Positions 55,762 through 64,000 of a stretch of DNA of 64,000 nucleotides are shown here, piece by piece (positions within the stretch are counted from its first letter, which is position 1; each line of letters starts with the position of its first letter). The DNA is from Monoplex corrugatus. Its lineage: Eukaryota > Mollusca > Gastropoda > Littorinimorpha > Ranellidae. The notes beneath the pieces were generated by a model. That model was not told the origin of the DNA, searched no databases, and worked only from the letters and a program-made list of their open reading frames with translations. The position numbers were made by a program, and so were the translations under genes. The stretch spans positions 22,816,361 to 22,880,360 of the forward strand of contig JAPXFY010000023.1 in the NCBI GenBank assembly GCA_030674185.1. The letters run 5' to 3'.

Positions 55762-58700
55762 TCATCCTCAAACACTCTCCAACGGTATGTTCAACTGCAC
55801 TGTTGATCACTATTCCAGCTTTCAGCACCACCTGGACTGTAACCTTAAATCTGAGTGTGAAGATGGACGGGATGAAACAGAACACTGTCCTTTCAGCAGT
55901 CCTGGTTGTCGAGGTCTGGTGGCTTCACGTAACAAGTGTTTTCATTATATAAGACCTGCTACTGAAACAAGTCAAGAAAAAGCACAGCGTATATGTCTAA
56001 AGTTGGGTGGAAAACTGGCTGTAACAAAAACAATGAAGGAATACGAAGATTTTCTACAAATGTTTGCAGAAAAACATCGCTTTAATGTAATCATTGGTTG
56101 CGTTTCAGGATGGAACTTCAGTATTTCTGGTTGGAACTTTGTACTTGTTATGTACAGCAAGCTTCGTACATGGTCCGACAAAACAGTGATCTACAACTTT
56201 GATTTTTCCAGCGGTCCATCATTTATCCCAAGCCGACGTCCAACCATGTTGTGTGTTACCACATTGGGTCATTTATACTTAGGAGAGTCTCGGTCAGATA
56301 TAAACTGTTTGAATAGAAACGTGATTTGTGAAACAAGATCGCAGTCCAGAAATACGACTCTTGTCCAAACAGTTGAACTATCTGACTTGCATCCACTTCT
56401 AACACTCTTTACACAGTCACAACAGATTTTGTTTGAGTGTTCAGATGGTCATATCACACACTTGTTTTTATCATGCATGCCTAAGTATCATCAAAGGAAG
56501 AAGAAACATCCACAGCACTGTGTCTTCATGGACACGAATGCTGAAAAGATCAATCCACCACATCTTTCTGAAAAAGGAACCATCCATACCACTGCCACAT
56601 TTCTATGTGGTGATGACATCACTGCCATCCCTTACTCTCTGGTGTGTGACTTTAGACAGGATTGTCCAGATAACCACGATGAGTCATTCTGTGTACATCC
56701 TTCTCACGATGGCTTTGACTGTTCCAATGGCCAGACTGTATGGCACAGCCAGCTCTGTAATGGGCATTCTGATTGTTTAGACGATTTCGATGAACTCAAT
56801 TGTGAGGACACCTCCCAGTTTGGCCACGAAGAGGCACTCAAACAGTATCAGCTTCTGATCAATCTTGATGGTACAGGCTACTTCACTCAGCAGGTGATGC
56901 AACGTGATGACACTTGTCCTGACTCTCATTACCAGTGTACAGAGGACTGGCTGTACTGTCTTCCTGTCTACACACGTTGTAACGAACTGTCAGACTGTAC
57001 TTATGGAGAGGATGAACAGGACTGTGAGACATTTACATGTCCTGGCTGGTACCAGTGTCAGTCATCAAGAGTCTGCGTGCATCAAGATCACCTCTGTGAT
57101 GGCTGGGCTCAGTGCCCACAAAGGGATGATGAACGGTTGTGTAAAGACATGACTTGTCCTGAAGGCTGTCTGTGTCAAGGTCACTCGTTTTTGTGTCCTC
57201 AGCGTTTCTCTGCCTCCCTCTTCACTCACCTTCGCTACATAGACGCCAAGGGTTCTGGAATGACGCTGACTAATTTCAGTGACAACGAATATCTTATTTG
57301 GCTACGTCTTTCACACTGTTCTTTAGTCTATATACCAAAAGTGAAGCTGTTAAACTTACAATACATTGATCTGACCAGTAACCAACTGAAAAGTGTCAAT
57401 TTGTCCGTATTTTTTGAAATATTTAATTTAGAAATTCTCATCTTAGCAAACAACCCTCTGTCGTCACTGGCAAGTGAGCCATTCAATGTTTTTTACTCGC
57501 TGAGAGAAATGGACGTCTCAAGAACACACCTGGAAATATTTAACAGTGAATTAAATGTATGGTTACCTCAACTGCAACATCTGAATTTGTCTTTCTCTGC
57601 CATCCAAACTATTGGGTCTACAGGCTTCAAACATATACCACGCCTGAGTGAATTGGACATGAGAGAGAATCCTGTCAACAATTTTCGTTTTGATCTGTTG
57701 TCAGATCTGAATCATTTGAAAACTGTCCTTTCAACAAACTACAGATTTTGTTGCGTTGATCAACTTCCTAAGTTGCCAAATAAAATAAAATGTTTCACTG
57801 AAAAACCTACGCTTTCTTCCTGTACAAATTTGTTACCCACTGAAGCGCACAGACTTCTGTTTTGGGTTGCAAGCGTCTCTGCAACTTTAGGAAATTTACT
57901 TTGTGTTACGATTCTGTTTGCCGTAAAGAACATTTCTAAAGGGAATGTTATCCCTTTCCTTGCGAATTTCAAAATATCTAGCATATGCATGGGAATTCAC
58001 ACCAATGTAATTACAATAGTCAACGAATTCTTCATTGAACAATATGTTTATTTTGAAAAGACATGGACCAAAAGTATCACTTGTCAGATGGCAGGTTTTC
58101 TTTCACTTTTGTCCAGCGCGGTCTCAAGTTTGATTCTCTGGCTCATCACCCTGGATCATGTCATCCTCCTTAACTTCCCCTTGACCACGTGGAGATTTAA
58201 TCGATGTTCAACAATTGCAGCATGTGCAGTAACGTGGCTTGTTGGAACACTGTTCTCAATGGTGCCCTTTCTTCCTGGACTGTCAAGCTGGGGTCTTGAA
58301 GATCAGTCAGGTCTGTGTCATCTGGCTTTGTTTGACTGCTATAAGTGTAATCAACAATTCAGATGGTTCTCAGTTACTTTAGTATTTAACTGCATTCTGA
58401 GCTCTGCAAATGTGGCCGGTCAAGTCATCATCTCCAGGTGTACATCCAAATATCAAGTTCTAATTGATCCTTCAAAAAGGCAAATTTATACTTCAGTCAA
58501 ATTTTTGGTGAAAGTATCCTTTATCCACGCTGTGTGTTGGTTTTCTCTTGGTTTGACTAATGTGATGGCCTTGTTTGGTGGTGCTGAATCAAAGGAGGTC
58601 CATGTAGCCATGGTTGTGTTCATGTTACCACTCAATTCAGCATGCAGTCCGTTTCTGTACTTGTGGACTATTACAACACAACGACGACAACAAAAACAAG

Positions 58701-58765
58701 AAGAAAAAGTAATGCACGTGTTCAAATTACGACTGTCAGCAATTAACAAAATGAAAGAAAAATAA
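55619..58765 (+). CDS. GRL101-like GPCR: LDLa, C-type lectin, LRR and 7TM
   Basis: 1048 codons; true coding begins about 55720. LDLa 1 (FNCTVDHYSS...CEDGRDETEHC, codons 58-90); C-type lectin-like domain (GCRGLVASRNKCFHY to NRNVICETRS, about 98-245); LDLa repeats at about 327-359, 366-395, 438-470 and 478-509 with the D-x-x-D-E calcium motifs; a cysteine-rich LRR cap (CPEGCLCQGHSFLC); about six leucine-rich repeats (YIDLTSNQLKSV, ILILANNPLSSL, HLNLSFSAIQTI); then seven hydrophobic helices from LLFWVASVSATLGNLL (747) to SACSPFLYLWTI (1018). The DRY position reads LDHVILL and NPxxY is replaced by SPFLY. The architecture matches the Lymnaea receptor GRL101, proposed to sense lipoprotein-like ligands. 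The ligand here is unknown. There are no introns, and the C-terminal tail is short and basic. Confidence 0.93.
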   Translation: MHVYAINTSHQHVSTPQLACTFNLKSDVVFTYIAGTQKLFFSFHRETNHPQTLSNGMFNCTVDHYSSFQHHLDCNLKSECEDGRDETEHCPFSSPGCRGLVASRNKCFHYIRPATETSQEKAQRICLKLGGKLAVTKTMKEYEDFLQMFAEKHRFNVIIGCVSGWNFSISGWNFVLVMYSKLRTWSDKTVIYNFDFSSGPSFIPSRRPTMLCVTTLGHLYLGESRSDINCLNRNVICETRSQSRNTTLVQTVELSDLHPLLTLFTQSQQILFECSDGHITHLFLSCMPKYHQRKKKHPQHCVFMDTNAEKINPPHLSEKGTIHTTATFLCGDDITAIPYSLVCDFRQDCPDNHDESFCVHPSHDGFDCSNGQTVWHSQLCNGHSDCLDDFDELNCEDTSQFGHEEALKQYQLLINLDGTGYFTQQVMQRDDTCPDSHYQCTEDWLYCLPVYTRCNELSDCTYGEDEQDCETFTCPGWYQCQSSRVCVHQDHLCDGWAQCPQRDDERLCKDMTCPEGCLCQGHSFLCPQRFSASLFTHLRYIDAKGSGMTLTNFSDNEYLIWLRLSHCSLVYIPKVKLLNLQYIDLTSNQLKSVNLSVFFEIFNLEILILANNPLSSLASEPFNVFYSLREMDVSRTHLEIFNSELNVWLPQLQHLNLSFSAIQTIGSTGFKHIPRLSELDMRENPVNNFRFDLLSDLNHLKTVLSTNYRFCCVDQLPKLPNKIKCFTEKPTLSSCTNLLPTEAHRLLFWVASVSATLGNLLCVTILFAVKNISKGNVIPFLANFKISSICMGIHTNVITIVNEFFIEQYVYFEKTWTKSITCQMAGFLSLLSSAVSSLILWLITLDHVILLNFPLTTWRFNRCSTIAACAVTWLVGTLFSMVPFLPGLSSWGLEDQSGLCHLALFDCYKCNQQFRWFSVTLVFNCILSSANVAGQVIISRCTSKYQVLIDPSKRQIYTSVKFLVKVSFIHAVCWFSLGLTNVMALFGGAESKEVHVAMVVFMLPLNSACSPFLYLWTITTQRRQQKQEEKVMHVFKLRLSAINKMKEK

Positions 58766-58768
58766 CAA

Positions 58769-58774
58769 AATAAA
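58769..58774 (+). promoter_or_regulatory. Poly(A) signal AATAAA
   Basis: AATAAA begins four bases after the receptor's TAA stop (58763-58765), which implies a very short 3' UTR. Confidence 0.65.
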
Positions 58775-58789
58775 GATTTTATCAATGTA

Positions 58790-59150
58790 GCCACACAGAA
58801 GGAAAGAATAACGTACGTGTTCGTCCATTTTGATTCCTTGAAAAAGATATTGCCCAAACGCACGCTGAAAGAATGCACAAAGTTAACCCCATCTTTAAGT
58901 GAAGAGATTCTAAATATGGTGCTGTTTGTTGTGTGGCGACAAGAGAGTGATAAAATATACAGTTGGTTGTAATGTAAAATTGGTTAACAAAACGATTCAT
59001 ATACATCACAATACCTTTGTTGTTCAGTTAGGACTAGTTTCATGAGGAAGAATGTCAGATGGTCATTTGTGATTCAGCTTCACACGTCAATCACATTGGT
59101 GATATTGATTACAGACTGACAAACAGGTGATTGGTACAGCTGACAGAAGA
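58790..59150. other. No gene recognised
   Basis: Unique non-coding sequence between the receptor and a minisatellite. Confidence 0.5.
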
Positions 59151-59154
59151 TGAA

Positions 59155-59560
59155 AACAGTACAGAAGTCAGTGATACAGAACACAAGATGAAAACTGTAC
59201 AGAAGTCAGTGACACAGAACACAAGATGAAAACAGTACAGAAGTCAGTGACACAGAACACAGAACACAAGATGAAAACAGTACAGAAGTCAGTGACACAG
59301 AACACAGAACACAAGATGAAAACAGTACAGAAGTCAGTGACACAGAACACAGAACACAAGATGAAAACAGTACAGAAGTCAGTGACACAGAACACAAGAT
59401 GAAAACAGTACAGAAGTCAGTGGACACAAGAAACACAAGAATTATAACAGTACAAGAAGTCAGTGAAACAGCAGAACAAAAGAACACAAGATGAAAACAG
59501 TACAGAAGTCAGTGACACAGAACACAAGATGAAAACAGTACAGAAGTCAGTGAAGTAGAA
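59155..59560. repeat. 33-43 bp minisatellite
   Basis: About ten copies of a unit containing AAAACAGTACAGAAGTCAGT and GACACAGAACACAAGATG. Some units carry an extra ACACAGA step, and there is one decayed stretch near 59430-59480. Confidence 0.95.
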
Positions 59561-59794
59561 GTGTAGTGGACTCAGCAATGGGTGTTGGTGAGTTTGAATC
59601 TCTGAAGTCCAAATCATTTTGGGAGTTTATACATTAGACTGGTTGAAACTGAGTGAGTTGTGGGTATTCCGTGGATGTAGCAACAAAGGGATTGCTTAAA
59701 GTTAATGAACAACACTAGATATGCATGTAATTAACAAGCCTAGTTGATACCAGGATACATCTGAAAAGGAATCAACGTACAGCTCTGTCACCTT

Positions 59795-60290
59795 CATGGG
59801 AATGCCTGGGGCTCTCTTCAGTATATATAGTATTCCCACCCTCCGGAAATTCAGAGCAAGGAATTTCCTCTTTTTTCACTCTCTTTGTGTCTGCTTTGAT
59901 CCTTTGCTTTCTGTCATCTCTTCCTATTGTTTTCTGCCTTGCCTATCCGTTCATTTGTATGTGCTCTATAGAACCTTAATACTTTCTCTCAAGATTGATA
60001 ATTGGGTGCATGTATTTAGTGCAGTTTGGTATTAAGGAAATGTGACATGCAGAAGCTATTGTTTTAAGTGATCTAGGCCAGTTTTATAAATGATTTAGTG
60101 TCCTTAGTTATGTTTACATTTGTGTTCAAGTTTGTTTTTCTAATCCCCCTGGTGATCAATTGCATGGAGTGGTCAGCATGCAGATGCATGATATATGCAA
60201 TTAATTTTCTTTTCCATGCGTTTTTCAATTATAACTCTGATATGGCTCTGCGCTGTTGGCTGGGCTTTAAACAACAACAACAATCACAAA
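59795..60290 (+). repeat. Dispersed repeat R, copy 3 (most complete)
   Basis: From GGGAATGCCTGGGGCTCTCT to GCTGGGCTTTAAACAACAAC. It has the same 5' block as 1280 and the same 3' block as 3085. The (AAC)n tail is at 60272-60284. Probably a SINE-like retroposon; no RNA polymerase III promoter was identified. Confidence 0.75.
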
Positions 60291-60341
60291 ATATAATGCT
60301 ACCAATTTTGAAGAACAAGGTCTCCCAACAGTGTAAAAATC

Positions 60342-60391
60342 GCTACTCACAGTTCCGTAGCTTTCGATGGCGTTCTCGCCATCTTCGTCAG
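60342..60391 (-). ncRNA. Hammerhead-like hairpin in Penelope 3' region
   Basis: The minus strand reads CTGACGA (60391-60385), a 7-bp perfect stem GATGGCG/CGCCATC with an AGAA loop, and GAAA (60365-60362), then a second stem GCTAC/GTAGC. CUGANGA, helix II and GAAA form a hammerhead ribozyme core, and Penelope-like elements are known to carry such ribozymes. The cleavage-site U-H after the second stem is not found in the expected place, so activity is doubtful. Confidence 0.4.
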
Positions 60392-60421
60392 CGCTCTAAT
60401 GCTGTCTGCGTGAATCTCTAC

Positions 60422-61222
60422 TCAGATCTCGCGAACATGGGATGAACCCAGTTCACGAGATCGAATCAGAGAATGGTACACCGGGGGCAGGGTGTAACGG
60501 CCCCGGTCCCTGTTGAGCGGGGGGTTGGTGGCTGCGATGTAGATGGCCTCCTTGACTCCTCGCTGGAACCACTTATTTTCTCTGTCCAGGATGTTGACAT
60601 TGTCCGCACTGAATTGATGTTTTTCGGCGTGTAGGTGAGCTCCTACTGGAGAAGAGTCCCTCTTGTGTTCTGTTAGTCTCTTCTGAAGGGGGCGTTCAGT
60701 TTCACCGACATAATGTTGGTTACAGTCCTGGCAGTCTATTCTGTATATAATGCCAGCTTTGTCGAGTTTGCTGGTTTTGTCCTTGGGGGTGACCAGCTGG
60801 CTGCGTATGGTGTTGGAAGGTTTGGAATGTACAGCCACCCCCAGTTTTCTGATCTTTCTGGACAGAGCGTCACTCACACCTCCTACGTATGGGATGGTGA
60901 TGTGTCCCTTGCGCTGGTGTTGTTTCACTGGCTGTTGGGATGCGGTGTTGGATTTCCTGCCTCCCGGGCTGTTCCAGGCCCACTTTTTGTAGCCCGAGAT
61001 GGTGAGCACTTTTTTCAGGTGGTTTGTCTCCTTGTCTTTTGCCTCTTGGGTACTGCATATGGTGTTAGCTCTGTGGGTAAGGGTTCGAATCACTCCCAGT
61101 TTGTGTTCAAGGGGCTGGTGGCTGTCGAACTGTAAATATTGGTCCGTATGAATCACAAAATAACTCCATCTCAGTTTGCAGTGGAGCTTCATACAATTAT
61201 CAACGTTATTCTTATATACCAC
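60422..61222 (-). CDS. Penelope-like polyprotein fragment with GIY-YIG nuclease
   Basis: An uninterrupted 266-codon frame. HTDQYLQFDSHQPLEHKLGV (26-43) is the conserved end of the Penelope RT region. A basic linker with IPYVGGVSDALSRKIRKLGV (110-129) follows. The GIY-YIG endonuclease is AGIIYRIDCQDCNQHYVGET (156-175), ERPLQKRLTEHKRD, a catalytic Glu in KEAIYI (near 225) and NPPLNRDRGRYTLPPVY. C164 and C167 form the linker-type CxxC of this family. The element would use the nuclease to nick target DNA. With the RT gone it cannot move by itself. The first codons (61222-61160) are probably flanking sequence. Confidence 0.9.
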   Translation of the reverse strand: MVYKNNVDNCMKLHCKLRWSYFVIHTDQYLQFDSHQPLEHKLGVIRTLTHRANTICSTQEAKDKETNHLKKVLTISGYKKWAWNSPGGRKSNTASQQPVKQHQRKGHITIPYVGGVSDALSRKIRKLGVAVHSKPSNTIRSQLVTPKDKTSKLDKAGIIYRIDCQDCNQHYVGETERPLQKRLTEHKRDSSPVGAHLHAEKHQFSADNVNILDRENKWFQRGVKEAIYIAATNPPLNRDRGRYTLPPVYHSLIRSRELGSSHVREI

Positions 61223-61374
61223 GACACTATGAACATTATCCCCATTTTGTGACTCTTATGCCTGAGTTTTATGATGTCTTTAGTTTAAATGAGCTTGGGG
61301 GTGTACTGAACCACTCAAACAAGTGACCCATGGGTACTGACACAGAAGACGGAAGGAAGATAAAAACTTTGCTG

Positions 61375-61590
61375 CAACTCTTTGACTCCAGCATCCTGTC
61401 CACCAGCATCCTGTCCACAAGCATCCTGTCCACCAGCATCCTGCCTTGTCAACCATGCTAGCAAAGCAAAATCTTGATCCTTTGACTCCCTTACCCTATC
61501 CTCCAATTTCCTGCAGGAAGCTGATGGATAGGATGAAGGAGTCAGAGTTAAGGTTTTGCAGTTGGTAGATATGTTGTGGATGTCAAAGGG
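61375..61590. mobile_element. Foldback MITE (TTAA-type), copy 2
   Basis: Related to 46721-46907: CTTTGACTCCAGCATCC at left, core GACTCCCTTACCCTATCC...GGATAGGATGAAGGAGTC, and right end TCAAAGGG followed by TTAA (61591-61594). The left arm has four tandem AGCATCCTGTCCACC units (61391-61443). The left TTAA is not visible. Confidence 0.6.
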
Positions 61591-61599
61591 TTAATTATA

Positions 61600-62090
61600 T
61601 CTAAGCAGCAGACTATTCTGGGTAGTTCCAGGGCTGTAAAAGCATAGTAAAGCTAAACAGATACATAAGTCAACCATCAAACCTGATGATTGTCTCAGCA
61701 CAACACGATCATGAAAACCATAATAGATATTTTAAGTACACCACCAAATCCACACAGATAAAAAAAAAATCCTGGAGACGCCGTCCATTCCTCTTAGTTG
61801 TAAAATATCAGCTAGACAGTAAAATATCAGCACAAATAAAGCAACAACAATAGTATATGCGATGCTGCTTCTACTACCATGCACTTCTACTCTTTCAAAA
61901 TTATTTCAGGATATGGACATGGAACTCTGCTAGTGCAAGAAAAAGAATATGAAGTCTTGTAAAACACTAGCCCATGACTTTGACTTACTATGCTTATAAG
62001 AAATTAGAACATGTCAAGATATTCTAAGAGATTCCTAGTAACTTAGGTACATGTTGGTGTAGAACTTTTCATAGTCATTTAAAAAAAACT
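61600..62090. other. No gene recognised
   Basis: AT-rich non-coding sequence. No repeat or domain noted. Confidence 0.5.
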
Positions 62091-62184
62091 AAAAAGATGA
62101 ACTTTTCCAATCAGACTTAAATCAATGGTGTAGAAATTTTTGTGAAATGTTGAGCAAACAAAAAACACGAAAAAAGAATAAGAA

Positions 62185-62480
62185 CGCGTATTTATTACAA
62201 GACAAAACAGGCACAAAGTTTTGGGCCAACTGGCCTTTGACAAGTGTAAGATCACAAACAAACAAACACCAGATACAAACATTAGGCATGCAACAAACTA
62301 CGTAACAAAAACAAGACGTGACGTGATACCAATACAACTAATGCAGATACAATACAACTGGCCTTTGTCAAGCTTGAACGCGGGCAGTCACACTTGTTTT
62401 GGATTTCGTATTGTTCTAAGACTGCATGTTATTTGTACTAGTTGTCTTGGTATCACGTCACGTCTTGTTCTTGTCACGTA
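62185..62480 (-). repeat. Decayed Penelope-type 3' end motif, copy 2
   Basis: Around 62219-62246 the minus strand has CTTGTCAAAGGCCAGTTGGC and then CCAAAAC, matching the block at 45097-45122. A second CTGGCCTTTGTCAAGC block is at 62358-62373. Short ACGTGACG-type segments at 62315 and 62456 are inverted relative to one another. 62480-62925 shows no gene. Confidence 0.4.
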
Positions 62481-62929
62481 ATTTGTTGCATCGGCACCAC
62501 CTCAGGCGCATCGTTGATATAACAACTGGACAGACTGACTAACAAAAGAAAAGGTCCTCACTCGTGCCTACCCTCCCAGCCCGTACAACTTGTGGCAACA
62601 ACAGCATCTCCACCAACTGAGTCACTGCCACCGTTTAAACACATAATAAAATCCCCAAACTACTGAATATTTTTCTTGTTGAAATTACACCTGTTGACCA
62701 GCTCCCCAGACAAAATTGGCTGTTGTCTGTAAAACATCTACAGGCTCCTACAGATTCTCATCGAGGGCAGTCAGCTTTGGCCACATCTCCTCCTGCAGCA
62801 GCCAGAGATTCCTGCAGACCTGTAGGTGTGGTTTGTGTCCTGCTCTGCCTCTGTCCTCAAGGACATGCAGGGGATAGCATACTCTCATTTTTCTGTAAAA
62901 AGATGTTTGCCCAGCCTGTTGTGCACTGT

Positions 62930-63585
62930 TCTATGGTCCATTTTACTTTTCTGTGATGGTCCACTGTAGTGTTCTGTGATGGTCTGTAGTACTGGACTGT
63001 GATGGTCTATCATACTATTTTGTGATGGTCTATTGTACTATTCTGTGATGGTCCATTGTATTGTGATGGTCTGGTCTATTGTACTATACTGTGCTGGTCT
63101 ATTGTACTATTCTGTGATGGTCTATTGTGCCATACTGTGTTGATCAATTGTACTGTACTGTGACAGTCTATTGTACTGTACTGTGATGGTCTATCATACT
63201 GTTTTGGTCTATTGTACTCTTCTGTAATACACTGTTTTACTGTGCTGTGATGGTCTATTGTACTATTCTGTGATGGTCTATTGTGCTGTACAGTGATGGT
63301 CAATTGTACTATTTTGTGGTCTATTGTCATGTGCTGGTCTATTGTACTATTTTGTGCTGGTCTATTGTACTATTCTGTGATGGTCTATTGTCCTGTGATG
63401 GTCTATTGTACTATTTTGTGATGGTCTATTGTACTATTCTGTGGTGGTCTATTGCACTATGATGGTTTATTGTACTGTGATGGTTTATTGCACTATGACG
63501 GTTTATTGTACTATGATGGTTTATTGTACTGTGGTGGTTTGTTGTGCTGTGATGTTTTATTGTCCTGTGCTGGTTTGTCATATTG
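62930..63585. repeat. About 23-bp minisatellite
   Basis: Degenerate tandem copies of GATGGTCTATTGTACTATTC plus TGT over about 650 bp, with shorter 15-bp variants at the 3' side (GATGGTTTATTGTACT). Confidence 0.95.
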
Positions 63586-64000
63586 GCAGATGTGATGCGT
63601 CTAGTATGTCGGCTTCGGCCTGCACCGCTGGCTAGCACTGCTGTGCGAAAAGAAGAGCAATGCGTAAGTCTCTTCCTGTCAGTACATAGCCTCTCCATCA
63701 GCAAGCCCTACGCTGTGCCTCCTCGTGGCGACAGGCGGTAACTGAGCACCTCACGGACTCAGGCTGAATCTCATAGGACTCGGAGGAGGTCTGGCCTCCA
63801 GACGTGAGGCATGCAGGCCCACCGGCGTGTGGACACGCCCTGGTGCCCACGAACCAGATCCCCAAGCTATGGGTAAATAGCTCCACTGCCTTGTGGACAT
63901 CTCGGGAGAGAGTAAGGCTAAGGGAGTCAACCCTAAAATAAAAAACCGATGGAAGGCAAGGGGAAACCACCATCGTACTTTTCCCCAGGAAATCCATGGA
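63586..64000. other. GC-richer non-coding tract, class unknown
   Basis: A compositional shift from the minisatellite. Segments such as AGGTCTGGCCTCCAGACG (a short palindrome at 63788-63805) and AAGGGGAAACCACCATCG look like retrotransposon leader sequence, but no coding motif follows inside the window. Confidence 0.3.

Larger units (their letters stand above)
60295..61222 (-). mobile_element. Penelope-like element, 3' part
   Basis: Minus strand: end of the RT region, linker, GIY-YIG domain, stop at 60422, then a 3' region of about 125 bp with a hammerhead-like hairpin (60391-60342). The RT core is missing (5' truncated near 61170). Confidence 0.88.

Noticed and set aside
61075..61095. B-box-like GGTTCGAATC
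   Set aside because: It is the reverse complement of Penelope-like coding sequence (LGVIRTL), with no A-box or fold.
62723..62956. 77-codon plus-strand frame
   Set aside because: No domain, no splice-supported neighbours and ordinary composition. Probably chance.
63426..63997. Minus-strand frames at the right edge
   Set aside because: The left one is minisatellite and the right one has no recognisable domain.

Overview
This is a window of animal nuclear genome, most likely from a mollusc and probably a gastropod. The reasons are split, intron-rich exons with GT-AG boundaries, very abundant microsatellites, a dense and diverse load of non-LTR retrotransposons, a Penelope-like element, and an intronless receptor with the LDLa / C-type lectin / leucine-rich repeat / 7TM layout of the snail receptor GRL101. 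There are no operons and nothing prokaryotic. Two runs of exactly 100 N (6729-6828 and 47509-47608) are scaffold gaps.

Host genes. (1) Minus strand, 44277 down to 15078: spaced exons encode an AMOP domain (44277-44012, 32856-32616) and a von Willebrand D domain (20490-20248, 16102-15974, 15275-15078) of a MUC4/SUSD2/mucin-like extracellular protein. A possible 51-codon cassette exon lies at 32004-31852. The introns are 4-12 kb wherever transposons have entered. (2) Plus strand, 750-1004 and 5595-5717: two phase-1 EGF exons, of the kind that follow VWD in the same protein class. They lie on the opposite strand and across a gap, so contig orientation is open to question. (3) Plus strand, 54739-58765: a GRL101-like receptor in one exon, with one frame break near 55.7 kb and a poly(A) signal right after its stop.

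Mobile DNA fills the rest. 0-12 kb: a dispersed repeat split by a LINE with an 11-bp target duplication, and other fragments of a LINE family with GAT-repeat tails. 12.3-15 kb: an RT-RNase H LINE lodged in an (AC)n tract. 16.4-17.1 kb: a TTAA-flanked piggyBac-like MITE. 18-24.4 kb: RTE and CR1/L2-like elements, the latter with a PHD finger. 25.3-28.4 kb: an RTE copy interrupted by a 1.74-kb DNA transposon that carries a RAG1-N-terminal-like reading frame and has asymmetric, RSS-like ends. 33.3-38.3 kb: a near full-length L1/Tx1-like LINE inside a (CT)n tract. 38.8-43.6 kb: an RNase H LINE interrupted by a HERO/R2-type element. 47.6-52.5 kb: two nearly identical HERO/R2-type copies head to tail. 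60.3-61.2 kb: a Penelope-like element with a GIY-YIG domain and a hammerhead-like hairpin. The last kilobases hold a foldback MITE and minisatellites.

The most unusual object is the 25671-27411 transposon. Its ends begin CACGGC and share a 10-mer placed 19 bp from one end and 29 bp from the other, it is flanked by GGGT, and it contains a RAG1-type CRICG...FCSNC zinc-binding segment.
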